Assembly (NCBI GenBank): GCA_013399855.1
Contig: VXAY01004340.1
Location: 1-64,000, forward strand
Length of the DNA stretch: 64,000 nt
Direction: 5' to 3'
Origin: Oxyruncus cristatus
Taxonomy: Eukaryota; Chordata; Aves; Passeriformes; Cotingidae
The notes beneath the pieces are model-generated. The model was given only the letters and a program-made list of their open reading frames with translations, made no database searches and was not told the DNA's origin. Both the position numbers and the translations under genes were made by a program. Shown here piece after piece: positions 13,001 to 28,000 of the stretch (position 1 is the stretch's first letter; each line of letters opens with the position of its first letter).

Positions 13001-16000
13001 TCTTACCCTTTAAGGGTACACTGACACGAAATTCTACTGATCACTTAGAGAAAGGGCATTTTGAAACACAGTAACTATTTTGACAAGCACGGCCATCCTC
13101 ATGGTAACTATACACACATAGAATAAGCATGTCAAAGAATGAAGTTTAATACCTTGCCCTGCACTGAAGATATTATCTAAGTTAGCAAGAGCTGCGTATT
13201 TGTCAGCTGACTGGAGGTTCAGCTTATTCACTGCAGCTTTACCGGCTGCAGTTGCTGTGGTGTTGCTCTGAGAAGCATTGAAGGCTCCAAAATCGGCACT
13301 GGAGGATTTGGGGAAGTTATCAAAGTGAGCAAAGTTAGCATTCACTGATCCAGCACTTCCACCTGTAACAAATTAAGTTGAACATGATCAATGCTCCAAA
13401 ATTAGAGAAAATTTCTCCACCTGTAACTGATGGCACATTAACCCTCCCTTTGTGGTTTCGTGAGGCACTATGTTTCCCCACCCCATCCCACACACTTAAG
13501 AGTCTTTCCCATTTCCTTCAAAGTTCACTGGGTCATCAGAAAAAAATATTTTCTAATATACTTTTTGGTCTGCAGATCAGGAACAAAACCCCCAAACTTC
13601 AACAGCTTAAATCACTGTCATAATTTGATCTTGAAAACGATATGCTGTTTCTTAGCTGTTAAACAGTAATTTCAACAATATTTTACTAGAAAAGCAAGTA
13701 TTTGTCTCAATATTTAATATTCAAAATCCAGAAGCTTCATTTTCCTGCCAAATGTGGCTAAGTAATGGCTACCATTTGCATTTACTTCATGGCTCAATGC
13801 TTAACCATTTCAAATGTCAGTCATGATCCTAAGCAAAAAACAGTGCCTAGAAGTCTAAGAGTAGTATGGTTTCATGCCAAGGTTTAGACAGCTTGGTTCT
13901 CTGTTCTCCAGAGTTTTAGACCACATCCAATCAGGAAAGAGGGGATGGGGAAGACACACAAAGCTCTTTTAAGCCAAGTCTCCATTGATGTCAGAGATAC
14001 ATAAATTAATTTTAGAAATCTGATATGGGTCCACACAACTGAACTTCAGATCAAGTATGAAACCATGAGCTTCCATCTCTTCAGTGTCCAGACAATTTAA
14101 TCTAGGCAGGTCAAGTCCTTAAATTTATGTGAGCTGTTCCATTAAGTGTGTCATGTTTTATAACAGTTGGTTGATGATTGCACTCGTACTACAGAACATG
14201 TGACTTTCTAACAGCATAATCAACAAGTTACAACATATGCAACAGGAGGAATGGAAGTGCTATACTACAATGGCATAAAATGAAGCAAGCTGAGTTTTCC
14301 ACTGCGTGGAACTTACTGTGTACAGCCTGGAGAGGAAAAGCTGAAGTAAATTCACCAAAACTGCAGCTAGATGAAAGCGTTCTGAACGCTGGACAGCCAG
14401 AAATTGTGTGTGGGTTAAAGTTAACATAAGAAGGGAGAAAGAAAATTTGAAAAAAAAGTTTAAAACAACACCACACTCAAAAGAAAAAAAAAAAAAGGAA
14501 AAGAAAGTCAGTCAGCCAAAGATCTAGACAAACAGCAAGTGTAAGCTCAAGCAGAAGTCCTAAAGCACGATCAAATTAAAGGAAAGCAAAATAAATCTTA
14601 GCAACAGGCTCTACACATGAAGTCAAAGATACTGAAGTGTGTGCATATGCTATACATATGCAGAGACACACTTTTTTTGGTACTGTGATGTGCTTTTGGG
14701 TCTACTGAAACAGAAGATAATGAGTCAATTAAATACTCAAAAACAATAACGTCTACTCTTCTCATAGTTATTTCAGGTGTAGAGCTAACAAACACGTAGT
14801 GCCATAAATCAGACTTATGAATAGCATTAGGGAAACAAAAAAAAAAAAATCAACACCAAACAGAAGGAATTCATTTTGAGTTTCCCCAGAGCTTCAGATG
14901 GCTTGATTGCATTAAAGCAGGCAGATGCAAGAAAAACTCAACTTCAATACCTTCCAACATAAAGGTAAGGATTATTTCAATTAAGTATTAATCAAAAGTG
15001 CTAGGAGTTCTACCTGTATTTTGGGGCTGAAAAGGAGACTGACTTGCTGTGGGGAAACCTCCAAAATTACTCGAGCCACTAGACTGTCCAAATGCATCAA
15101 AGTTTGCAAAACCTGCATTTGCAGAGTTCTGCGCTGTAAATCGCAAAGGAACAAAACATGTTAATGGATATGGGAAATCAACACAAAAACAGATGTATTA
15201 ACTGAACTCATGGTCATGACAGCCTCCAAGGGTTATGTCCCACCGTGCACTCGCTTTTTACATGGAAAAAATTATACAGGTTATTCTGCAATTCAAAGTT
15301 GTCTTTGAACAAGCTTTCCCAAATCACCTTCACAGAGCTGTACCAATTCATGCCACTTCTGTCCTCCTCACACATCCTACTACTCACGACTGCACGACCT
15401 GGTGAAGTTTGCTTCAGCCTAACCCTAGAGTGTTTGCAGTGGTGCTGCTCAGGGAAAAGCAGCCATAAACTACAGAATACCAGATATATACCTGTGGACC
15501 CCTAACAGGTATCATTCTAAATGCTAGTTTCCAAAACTAGAACGTGTGGGCTAAACAGACAAAAATTAGAAGCTATTCTTGTAACCTACTGACAATTCAA
15601 ATTCTTCATATACAAAGTGCTTTTTCCTTAGCTGAATTAATTTTGGCACCACTTGAAAAGTTTTGCCTGGGTTTATAAGTTCATCTAACTGGAAAACTTA
15701 GTCTTAAAAAAAACCTAAATCAGAGTACAGAAATATGCAAAATCAGTACCAACGTCAAGAAGATAGCATTCACAGAGTGTATTCACAAAATAAAATTCAA
15801 GGAAATTTCAAACAATTTCAGTTTTTACCTTCCTTTCATGCCATACCACAGGAGAAAATAAAAGTTAACACTAATCTAATTTCAAATAGCTGGACATTCA
15901 AGCATCTATAGATTCAACTGGAATTGCATGACTAACTGATCAGCTCCACAGAAACCCTTAAACTGTATCATAAGCAAGAAGGGAAAAAATGCTTTTCATC

Positions 16001-19000
16001 AAACTTCTTTATATAGGTAACTTGAGTTACTATCTAAAGAAAGCCCACAAAACACCTTCTGGAATAACAGATGGCAATACATTATATTTTTAGGTCAGAA
16101 TTTGTTTATTCTGGAGGGATTTGGCAGATTAAGTATATACAAAAAGAATAAATTATTGCTTAAGTAGCATTACTTAGAAGTCAGATAGCAGTAACAAAAA
16201 ATTGTGCTATTTCACTTAATTTCTATTAAAAAGAATCTGTACTACAGATTTATAAACTAAAAGGACATTCTAATAAAACCTGCTGCATTCCTCAATGCTG
16301 CTAATATACATAAAGCACAAGCATTTCCCTTCACAGGGGACACTGGGAGAAGGGTGAGGTTTGACTGGACTTGACACCACTATTTATTTAAAGTATGCAT
16401 GTGCATTAGGTTTACAGGGCATGCGTTTGGTACCAGGGAGTGGTCCCTGTGAGGAGGGACTAGAAGCTGCCCCTGTTTCTGAGCTTCAGCTGGCTCCAGA
16501 ACTGCCCTGCTGCTGCTCAAAACTGAGCCCACCAGCAATGCTGCAGGCACCTCTGGGGTGATGTGTCTAAGAAAGGTTAAAAACCACTGTGCAGCAGCTG
16601 TGAGAGAGAGGAGTGAGGAAAGTGCAGGAGAAAACTCTGCAGACACTCAGGTCAGCTAAGAGGGAAGGCAGGACATGCTGAAGGCACTGGAGAAGCTTCT
16701 CCTGTGGCCCATGGAGAAGAGGGGCTGTCCCCTCTGAAGCCCATGGGAGGAACACAGTATAACATCCACATGCAGCCTGGGGAGAACCCCACCCCAGGGC
16801 AGGCAGAGAGCACCAGAGGGAGCTGGAGGAGGCTCCTGTGCAGGAAGACTGTATCCCATGGAAAGGACCTAAGCTGGAACAGTCCTTGAAGAACTGAAAC
16901 CCATGGAAAGAGTTCACGTTGAAAGAGGTTTGAGAAGGACCATATCCCACTGCAGGGGAGGGACCCCATAATGGAGCAGAGGAACAGCAGGAGGAAGAAG
17001 TAGTGACAGAGATGAAATATTATGAACTGCAACCCCCTTTCCCCATTCCCCTCAGAAGGAGGAGCTAAAACAGTCAGAAGTGGAATTAAGCCTGAGAAGA
17101 ACAGGTGAAAGTGGTTTTGGTTATATTTTTACTATCCTAATTTATTATTTATTGTCAATAAACCACATTAATCTTCCCCAAGTCAAGTCTGTTTTGCCCA
17201 TGACAGTAACCCTCCCTTGACTCATTCGCTTTTTCATATTTTATCCTCCCCACCTTCCTGAGAGGGAGGAGTGAAGAGCCAGGCAAGGTCAAACCACCAC
17301 TGCATGAGAGTTGAGAAAGAAAACAAAAAAGGTATCAAAGAGAAAGCAAGATCCTGGGAGAGTTATTTTCACTTTGAAGTGTGCAAGGAGAAAAAGTTGG
17401 CCCAAACAGATGAAAAATTACTTCTATTATTATATTATCTGTATTGGTTCAAACAGCATTTTGCAGACTCCAACTCCTAATTCCACAATTTGAGCTGTTT
17501 TGGTTTTCAGAACAGTAGCTTTTTAAGAGGAATTAAGAATTCAATTGCAACTTGCTTTAAAATGAAAGTGATGCTTTCATCCTGATCGATTAATTTGATA
17601 GATACTGAGAGACTGATGTCTAGTTGACCAAATAGGATTAAGCACATAAATGTCACTCAGAATTATGGCAAAAGTGTTCCTTTTAACCACTCACACCAAC
17701 AGAATACTATGTCAAGAACCTTAAATGAAGTAACTTTTAGGTCTAGATTAAAAACTGGAGTGTATTACAGGATACTTAATTTTACTGCATCAGCTGACAC
17801 AAAGTATGACTTGCAAACAGGCCCAAGTTCAAACAGTAGAGCTGTAAAGACTTTAGCAGTGTATTCAGATGTTAATCTTACTTTATTTAATGCAGTAAAG
17901 TTTCAACCTATGTAAATGTGGCACAAAGGCAAAGATCAGGTAAGATTCCTACTTTCCTGTAACCTGGACAATATGTACAGTGGCAATTCCAAAATTCAGT
18001 TCTCCATGAAAAAAAACTAAGAACAATTCTAAGTAAGTTAAGGAACTGCAGTGGTCTGCAGACTGCTGTGGATTTACAACTGCTGAGACTGCAAATCAAC
18101 AAGGCACTACTAATGCCAGCTCAAGTACAACAGCACCAGTCATGGCATTGCCAGCTGCCCCTATCATCTTTGCACAGTTCCTTCTGGGAGGTTTGCACTA
18201 CCTGGTGTGCAGTAACGGCATGAAACACTGCAAAACAAAAAAAAAACCCCTAAAACAAAGTCCACATATATCCAAAGTTGTAAATAATTCTCAAGAAAAT
18301 AACTATGTTGTTTCTTCTAGATAAAGCCTCTTCTCCCAAGTTACCTGTGGCAGAGTTGTGCTGTGTCACTACGCTTTTCTGAAATCTTTAATGCAAGTCT
18401 TCTATTCCATTAATTTATAGAAAATCTACGGAATTTGATCCTTGTTCCTATTACCAGTCTGTGAAGTACAAACAGTTCTGTACCATCTTCAAAATCTCAT
18501 CACTTTGCAGAAATTGTGGAACTTTGTAAATTAAATACAGTAAACGTAAGGTCAGGGTGTTTGACCTCCAAGAAGCAACAACGCCCTGAGCCAGCTCAGT
18601 ACATTAAAAAACTTTGAGAACAGGAACATATCAAAAGTCGCAGTTCCTGCGTAATTTTCAAGACTTACACCTATACTTTACAGATTACAGCACAAGTTTG
18701 TTCATATTTTCCTATCAGCTGCTTTAATAACAGAAACAGTAACTTATACTGAAAGATCTAAAGTTTGTGAGTGCTCTTCAGTGATTTCTTTTGTTAACCA
18801 TAGTGTACATCAGGGGAAAAAGAAAAATCCATCCTGTGCAGGTATAGCTAAAACCAAGCCTAAAACAAGAACACCAGACTATAAACTTTGAGAAAGTAGT
18901 GCTGGACTAAGTGCAAGTTCTTCCAACCTCTGCTGCAGTGTGCAGTACTAACAAAAATTACATGTTTATACAACTCCTTAATGAGCATTTCAAATTAATT

Positions 19001-22000
19001 TTTGCCAAAGCTGGCAGACTGATCAACCCTCCTTGTGTTCCAAAGGGAAGAATTTGTAACATTTTGTTATTTCTTTCATTTACACTACCCTGTAGTTATT
19101 GCACACAGAACAAGCCTTAGGAGTATTTTACCCAGGCAAGTCAGAAAACACCTTCAGGTAACATGTCTGCAATACACATTCAGCTATTCCATGCTCAGAA
19201 CCAGGTTTCTGTCTTCAAGAAACTGATTTCCTAGCCCTGAAACTGTTTTGGATTCTAGAACTTACAGAAAGTCACAGGAAAGACCATAATGGTTAGTTAT
19301 TGAAACAGAAAACTAGTCAGTACAGCTGAATATTCCTCTCAATTTTGATTTTCAGCACTTCTTTCAACCAGAAATTAACAGACTCTTCCCTAAGATTATA
19401 CTTATTCTGGAGCATTCATATAGCTTTTTATCCTTTTAAAAATCACCCTGCAAAGATTTTACCTAGATTTGGAACACAGTATTGAAATACCGCTTTAATG
19501 GAATTTTCATATCCTAAAAACCTAAAAGGAATAAGTACGTGTATATAAATAATCATTCAGCAACAAGTTTGGAAAGAAGAAGATATTAGAAAAAATTAAG
19601 TATCTGCAGCCCATTCAGTAACATTCTACAACACTGGCCAGTAGCACAAGTTCTCCAAGTTAAATGTACCTACAAGAAGATGATTAACATGAAATCTATT
19701 TTAAGGACTTTACAAAATATACAGAATATAAATTGCTGTTGCAATGTTACTGAATTCAACCAGTCATTTCACAACATTTGGTTTTGGAAGCTAACTCTGA
19801 TAAATCTTTGGAATTTTGCTCAGTTCCTCAGGTGTGAATCTCAGGACCCCTTCACACTTTCTCTTGGTTTGTCTCAGTTTCAGGACTGATTTACAAGAAA
19901 TATCTCTTATTCTTGGTGGCTTGGCAGCATCACAGTTTTTCTCAGAAAAACTAGATGAAAAGCCCTTTCAGACAGGCAGGCAAAGGTACTTTCCCACAAT
20001 TACAATGCAAGTTCACAACAAACTTCAGTGACCACGGAACCAACTTTTTCTTTAGGACAGACTTCTATGCCTGTAGATCTTTGGCTGAAAAAAACCCCGA
20101 GGGCTCAATATATTTTACTGAAGTCATTCTCTAAGAATTCAAGGCCTCCTCAGTCAGTACATATGCTCAAGGCTTGTTTATTCTTCCTGAAACTACAGAA
20201 TACTGTCCACATGGGTAGTACTCAGTTTTCAGACAGACATACACACAAAGGAGGAGGTCACTAAACTGAGGAAGCCTTTGTTTTTCTTCTGACAAATTGG
20301 CAGATGTTATCAATGCATCTGAACTCCTTTAAAGTCTCTGTATCTGCTTGCTTTCAATGAATGCTCTTCCTAATAATTTTCAGAAAGAAAACTGAAGGTC
20401 TAATATCAGCTTCTCCCGACATTTTGTTACTCATCCTCTCACTCTCTCCCCCCCAAAGAATTTGAAGTTTAGTAGTAGGCAGAAACAGTCTAACCATACA
20501 TATCCTAGAAAACAGCTATAGCAACTCCCACTTCAAAAAGAATTGTCATTGTCTCTTCAACCTCTCTATATAAAGACTTAGATCTTGAGCAATACAACAT
20601 TAAGGCACAGAGATTACATACACCTCATGAAGTTTAGTCTAAAGTCATCAAAATTAGAACTACCTTTTATACATTTAAAAGGGATACACTGGTCCCAACA
20701 CCTACCTGTATGACTGTTGAAGTGTGCAAAATTAGCAAAATTGGCTGTAGCAGTTGACTGAGGAGGAGCAGCAGCAAAGATATCTGAGCCAAGGTCACTG
20801 AGGAGGTCAAATTGTTTCTTTTCTTGTTGCTGCTGTCCTTGAGATCGAACTACAACGGGAGACTACCAACAACACTTGAATTAGCTCATACAAAAAAGCT
20901 GGTATTTTACCAACCTGACATTTGCCAAATATTAGAAGAATAGGCTAAGCATATTTCTTTAACAAGACATTTACTCCTGAAGTTTAGGATGCTGTATACA
21001 GCACAGGCCCTTCTCCTATAGTATGAGGACTATTAATGCTACTCCTGTGGCTTTTAAAGGCACTCTACAGCAGATTTCCATGGTTTACTAGGACCTAGAG
21101 GAATAAAGTAGCAATATATTGGCAACTTCATAATATGTATTTTAAACTGCAAATACTGTACAAATACAAGCAATAAAACTTCATTTTGTAGGATGAAAAA
21201 TAGTTATTAACTACATTCTGAAAAAATTTTTACAATTCAGTACAGGGAGAGAAAAATTGACAAGTTTCATAGCCAGGCTTCAAGCTACAAATTTCTACTG
21301 TTTGAATCTCAAAAGATCCATTCAGGAGTTGCTTGTATCCTGAAGGCAGTTTTCAAAAAAAACTTGTCTTGCCTCCAAAAATCAAAGTACCTAGCATTGT
21401 TTGGCTTTACATAAAAGCATACTGAAAGCATCCCTGAAAACCACTTGATAAGACAGTTTCAAATGCATAGGAAGTAATAATAAGCATGGCATGCTTCCAT
21501 CCATATATTTATTACTAATCTCTTGGTTAATGGTATCAGTCCTTTTATTGTTTTCAAATAAAAAGCAAACATGAAAATACACCACATTAGTTTCTAAGTT
21601 CCGAGATATTTAAGCAAAAGACAATCATAATTAAACTTATCACACTAGAAGCCTATGCTTACTGAAAATAACCATTAAAAAAAAAAAATCAATCTGCTCA
21701 ACAGAAACAAACTTCATTGAGTACCTGGTCTGCAAACACCTGTATACTTCAGCAAAATATATAAAGTTGTCTGTAGTGATCGCATTTTGTTCATATGGAT
21801 CATAACAGTTGTTATTCCAAGAATTTTTGTGCCATTAAAAGAGAAAAGTAATCCAGAACAGCTCTTAGTCCAGACCAGCTCTGTCATTACTCACCTGGCT
21901 GGGTGTGCCCTTGTTTAAGTGCAGTGCAGGTGCAGCTTCTCCCAGGAGAGATTTGAGTGGCTTCACCTCAGGTGTGCTGCTTGTACTACTGGCAGAAGAC

Positions 22001-25000
22001 CCCGATATGGACGCGTGAACTGACGCCACCACCTTGGCTTGCTCTGGAGGAACATACCTACATTCAAGGAGAGCAACAGTTTTTAACCCCTGATCCTGGT
22101 ATAAATCCTATCAGTGGTTTGCAAAATAACTATTATTTAAATATGCCAGATAGTTCCTTAAAAATGGACTCGAATTTGAAGTCAGTATTTTTAGTGCTTA
22201 TTAAATATGAACCACGTTTGTCTTTCCCATCCTAATAAAAGTCTGCAAAACTGTTACTTTACACTGTTGTTGACATCCCCTTAAACCATTTCTGTTCCAT
22301 CAATATGAACATTGAGAAACTTTTTTAGCTTGTCTACTCTGCTTCCTGTAGAAGCTCTGCATGAAGTTCAGAAATCATTTTACTTTACAGAGCTCTGCAA
22401 CCCAGTCTGAAGAGCACACAAGAAAAGCACACTCAAAAATGAGAGGGAACAGCCCATCTTCCCTTTTCATCACAGAGGTAATCTTTATAATTATAAAGGT
22501 ATCTTACCATCTTTTCTTTTCATATTTTTCCTGTAGAAATTCCTTTACTTTCTGTGGATCCCTGAAGTCTGGAATTGCTGATGACCTATCATCAAATAGG
22601 CCTAGCCAAATCTGTTTGCACACCTTAATAAAAAAATAAAACACAACAACACAGATTGATCAGAGAAAATACCTTAATTAAAAATCTATTTAAGTTGACT
22701 ATTGTTAATACATAAAGCCATTAAAAACTGTGTGGCTGCACAATTTGTCACAGAATCACAGAATATGCTGAGTTAGAAGGGACCCACAAGGATCACTGAG
22801 TCCAACTCTCAGTTCTGCAAAGGACCATCCCCAAGCGTCACACCATGTGCCTCAGAGTATCATTCAAATGCTTCTTGAACTCTGGCAGCCTTGGTGCTGT
22901 TATATTCCAGACAGAGCTGGTTTAACAACTGACTGGTGCACCATGTACTTGTCTAAATACTTAAAAGACCATCTGTCACTGCAAGGCAAGCAAATCCTGG
23001 CATCCAGTTTCACCATCCAATACTGCTTTTACAAAGTATTTGTAGAATGTACTCATGAAATGCAAAGCACCTGATTTCTACTTGTGATCTTTAAGACTCT
23101 TCTCGCTTCACCTAATTCTACACGTTCCCTTACCTGCACTTCAGGGTTTAAACTGTTTCAACAGATTCCATATGCCCTAAGCCCCAGATGGTAGATTTTA
23201 AAGGATCTGAGGTTTAGTATTTATACTTAAAATTACTATTTGAGTACAGAAACTTTTTTTAAACAGCCTTTGTTACCATGATGCAGTTTCTACAATATCA
23301 CATACATTTACAAGAGAAGGGGTAAAAGTACTATTGCTCTGCTTCAACTTTCTAACTGTAGTTGTGAGTGAGCAAAAGTTGAAGCACTTGCAAAATTCTC
23401 AGTACATTCCAGCTTCAATTCCTGACAAAAACAAAAGGAAAGGTGTTCTCAAAATTAAACAAGACGTAGGAGTTGTAACTTGAAATGTTTCAAGCACTTG
23501 AGACCATTCTGCAAGTAACCTGAATATGCACCCAAATGATAACACCAAACACTAGCTACCCTCCAAAAATCAGACTGCCATTTCAGAACAGGTTTCTTGC
23601 AGAGTAGAGTCAAAAAACTTTTGGGTTTATGATGCATATGCTTTCTACCCACACCCTTTCTGAAATAGTCCTGACCACCCCTCTTACGTACCTCCCACAA
23701 ACATGTCCTCTATCCCTGCAAGTGTCATGTTTTCAACATTGTCCCCAGTGACCTTCAGAAAAAGCACATGCTCTACCAAGCAAGAGCTGCATAAACAGAT
23801 TGCTCTGAAAGTTGGCAAACCTGTGTAGAAGCTGTGACACTTCCACTTCATCCTCTTCCCCAAACAGGTTTTCTTCTTTACCTGGCCAGGGAGCGCTAGT
23901 TGTCAAAAGTCATAAATCTTATAGGTCATTTCAAAGATTGCTCAGGATTAGAGAGATTAGATGGACATCAAAACTATGTATTTCATACTTGATGCCTGAG
24001 TTTTATATAGCCTGACTGCATGTCCAGCACTCCACAGTCCTTATTATCATCTACTGGACAGAGACAAACAACAGGAAACAGACCTAATGATCAAAAGATA
24101 GCTCTAAATTAGCTATTTAATTACTCATCTTAAAATAAGATCAGTAGTTCCAACCTCAAATACACTCAGGTATTCCACAGTCATTCAGCAATTGTACTCC
24201 ACAAAAGGGTTAAGTTCAACGCACTGATTTCTCAAAATTAAACAGTCATTTGCGGTATGGTAATAGATAAAATGAAAATTTATCTTTTTAATACTTCTTC
24301 ATGCAAACTTCAAGATAAAAACTTATTCAAAAAAGTCACAAGTTTGTTCTAAAATAAAAGCCAATAGCATGAATTACTGTTTTAATAGTACCAGTCTTGC
24401 ACATGAGCATGACTTTTTGCTGACAAAATGTATAATATCAGGATATTTCAGTGTACAGCTTTAAACCTGCAGTGGATTGTCTGAGGTGGGCCAGCAATAG
24501 TATTTCCATACTTAGATTTGTGAGTATAACTATACAAGTAGGAGTCATATGATTGCTGGGAGGAAGAGAAGCCCTGCTTGTGGCTATTTACAGAATCTCT
24601 AGCAGCAGGAGTTGGTGGTGTTCAAATCTACACAGTCCCCTCCCAACCTCCTTTTCAGTATTGGGAGGAACATCAGGAAACACCACAGAAAAGTGTTTAA
24701 TTTAGGACAAGTGGCACAACAACTCCTGATCTCACACCCAGCACGTAACACCTGGGGCTGTACCATGATCCATTTGCATCCAGCCAGAGCTGTGCTGGCA
24801 AATGAAAGAGGAGGTCCTCTTCCCCACCCATATCAAGCCATTCAATTACTCCTTCTACTGCCACCCAAAACAAGTCAGATCAAAGATACTGATCACAATT
24901 ACCATGTCAGTAGTACCACTGAAACCTGTACGAGATCAACTCACAGCGACAGTCAAACCACCGCTCAGTCATTGACCTTCCTTCCACTTTTCTGCTTCAC

Positions 25001-28000
25001 CAGCACCCTGCAGTGCCTGAGCATTTGGAGGAGAAAAGAATACAAACAACAAGGAAAACCCACCACATGTCAGTCTCAAGCCATCCTGACCATTACAGCT
25101 GAATTCTGTGAGAAATCACAAAACAAGGCCCTGCGTGACTTTAGCTCATTCCCAGCTATGGAGCCATAGTAGATAACAGCTCTATGAATATGCAAACAGG
25201 GACGGAGGAGGACTGTGCTGAACACCTGTTAGCTTAAAATGACGCAAGCTTCTTAGAGGCATCTGCTCTTGCACTGCAATTTCTGCAAACCTTCAGAAAA
25301 AGCAGGCTTCCGAAAGTGCTTCCTGGAGCAACTAATTCCTTCTAAACACCTAACCACAAAAAGTAGTAACAACTGAAATATGCCTTAAGTCACTACTGTA
25401 ATTTATTTAAACAAACTGCCAGGCTCTCTTTATTGTTTCTCTGTTACTGGTAGCAGAGAAAACAGTTTTACTAATGGGCAACACACAACCACCAAGCAAA
25501 ACAACCTACTTAGTCACACACGCTTCAGCAAGAAGTTCTCAGTGTAACAGAGTTTGACAGCAGGAACCATACAAACACAGAATAAAAGATGCACTTTATC
25601 ACACTAGAGATGCAAATTACATTTCATGCAAGTTTCGTTACCTAAGCAGTTATCAGCGAAAGTAAAATTGCTTAAAAGTATTAAATATGGACAAGGCTTA
25701 GAAGGCAAAACCAGAACACCACAACGGATTAGAGTAGTTTGGATTTGGATATGATAAAAATGAACCATAAAATTGTGAGTGGGTATACCCCACGAGTAGA
25801 ATACAAAGGGTAAATCACATGCTCATAAGGGCATTTTGTACAATGCTTCTGCCAAAAACCAGAGGGTTTGTCTCCCTACTTCATCCTTGATGACCTTAAA
25901 GGTCTGTTCCAACTTTCATGATTCTGACTTAAGTCCTTAAAAAGCCAAATTTTATAAAGCTTTAATATCACACAAGAAACCATTAAAAGGCATGGTTTTG
26001 TCTCTTTCTGTATGAAGTACCAGACAATGCTTTGAACATCAGCAGCCGTTCCAAGCCCACATTCAGAGCACAATGAAAGGCCCGTTGTCCTCCCCTGTTT
26101 GCTGGTGACCTGTATGCTCTTTCTAGCTATACTTCTGTTACTATCATCTGACTTGACAGGGATTCACAACACTGCATTGATTATGCTTCAAGGGAACCAC
26201 AGAACACAATTTTCAGCTATCTACAAAAACACAAGTGGCAGTGCTGTGCAGTGCCACAGGATGAGATCAAAATTGAAAAATGAAATTTAAAAAACTGTTG
26301 TTAGAGAACTCATATATCATTGTATAACTGTGGGGGTTTTAAATGGTTATCTTTCCACAGTCATTTTCAAATCAGTCACTAACAGTCCATTGTGCAAAGA
26401 AAAACGTTTACTGTGAGAAATTTTTATTTTTGCTGAGTATTTTTACTGACCAGGTCATCATATATTTTTATTTCAAAGCTATTTAAATGTAACTTATGAT
26501 AAAGATCAAGGAAATTTAAGCCATACAACTTGCTGTTTATGGTACGGAATGATCACTCAGCATTTATATATTTGGTACCCTGATTACTCCCCACTAATTC
26601 ACCATCTGAATTTGACAGATACCAAGAGATTAATTATGACCAAAAAATTTTAGTGGAAATACAGACAAATCAGATTGGCAACTGTAGCTGAACTTCAGTT
26701 CACGTTCTGTCCGGCCCAAGAGTTGCCCAGGGAGGACACCTGAACAAATCAGCACAGTTACACACAGCATGTGCTGACTCTTGCAGGACATGAGAGCAGG
26801 AAGCGCAAAAAGGCAATAAAGGAAATGTACATCTGTACAGACCCAAGATTTAAGCGGCCAGTTGATCTACTAAACACAGTTTTCTTCTTAGTTTTTTAAT
26901 ACAAACTCACTATTTGAGGGGAAAAAAAAAAAAAAACAACACTGAATTGTTCTCAATTTTTGCTTATTTTGAAAACTTATGCCTTGAGAAATTTGAATTT
27001 GATATCCCAAAGAGGATGTTTTCCAAACCACCTCTCTAACTGCTCCATATATTAATCAAACTTGCAGAACTCATTCAGAAAATGCTACTGTCCAAGTTCC
27101 ATGATACATCTTAAGCTTCATTTTAACAGAATTACTCATTCCTTTGCTTTTACAGATAATACATGAAGCATCATGCCAACTCACCACACAGTTACACAAC
27201 ACTACTATTAAGGTATTGGGCCTAAAAATTCTCTGGCTTTCTGAAATCCTTCGACATTCCACCATCTCCCTGGGGATACTCTGGTTCAGCCATTTAATAT
27301 TAATATTGTTCTTTCTGCAACACCAGCACAAATAAGCCTCTCCTCAAAAGCTCTGTTTATTCACCAAAAGCTCTGCTATACTCCTTCTTTTGATAACCAA
27401 AGCTCTATCAAACAAAATGCTCTGCTTAGAGAAGAAGAGCCTGACAAGCTGGAGCCAAGAGTAAACATTCAAGTTATGTGGAAGCCCCTAGAAACAGTGG
27501 AACACATCCAACAATCCATAACCATTGTCCACTGTCCCTGAAAAGTATAATTAGTCCATGTCCCACTGGTTCACCAATGCAGCAGGGGAAAAAAGGGACA
27601 GCATTGAAGTCAGAATGATTAAGCATATGCAGCATTTGAGAGTCTGCTTTTGTTGACAGAAGCAATACTCTGCATATTTGTCCCTACTACACTGTGGGGG
27701 CTGCAAAGGAACAAGACAAAGTTTCATCTTGTCAGGTAACAATAAGTAGATAACCTTCAGCAGTTGTCTTCAGGAAATGTTACAGTTCATGACAATCCCC
27801 TTACAATCGCTTTGGGAAGAACAGCACCGGTCCTCTGCCAACAAGTTCCAGTCCGGCAAGGGATGTCATTAGACACTTGGCAACTAGATACTGGGACATT
27901 CAGAATTAGATCAGTAAGTACAGCATGAAGTAAAGAGGGAAACAGAGTCACAACCAGCTTCAACCTACTCACCCCGACCTAGATAAAAGCCCATGAGGTA

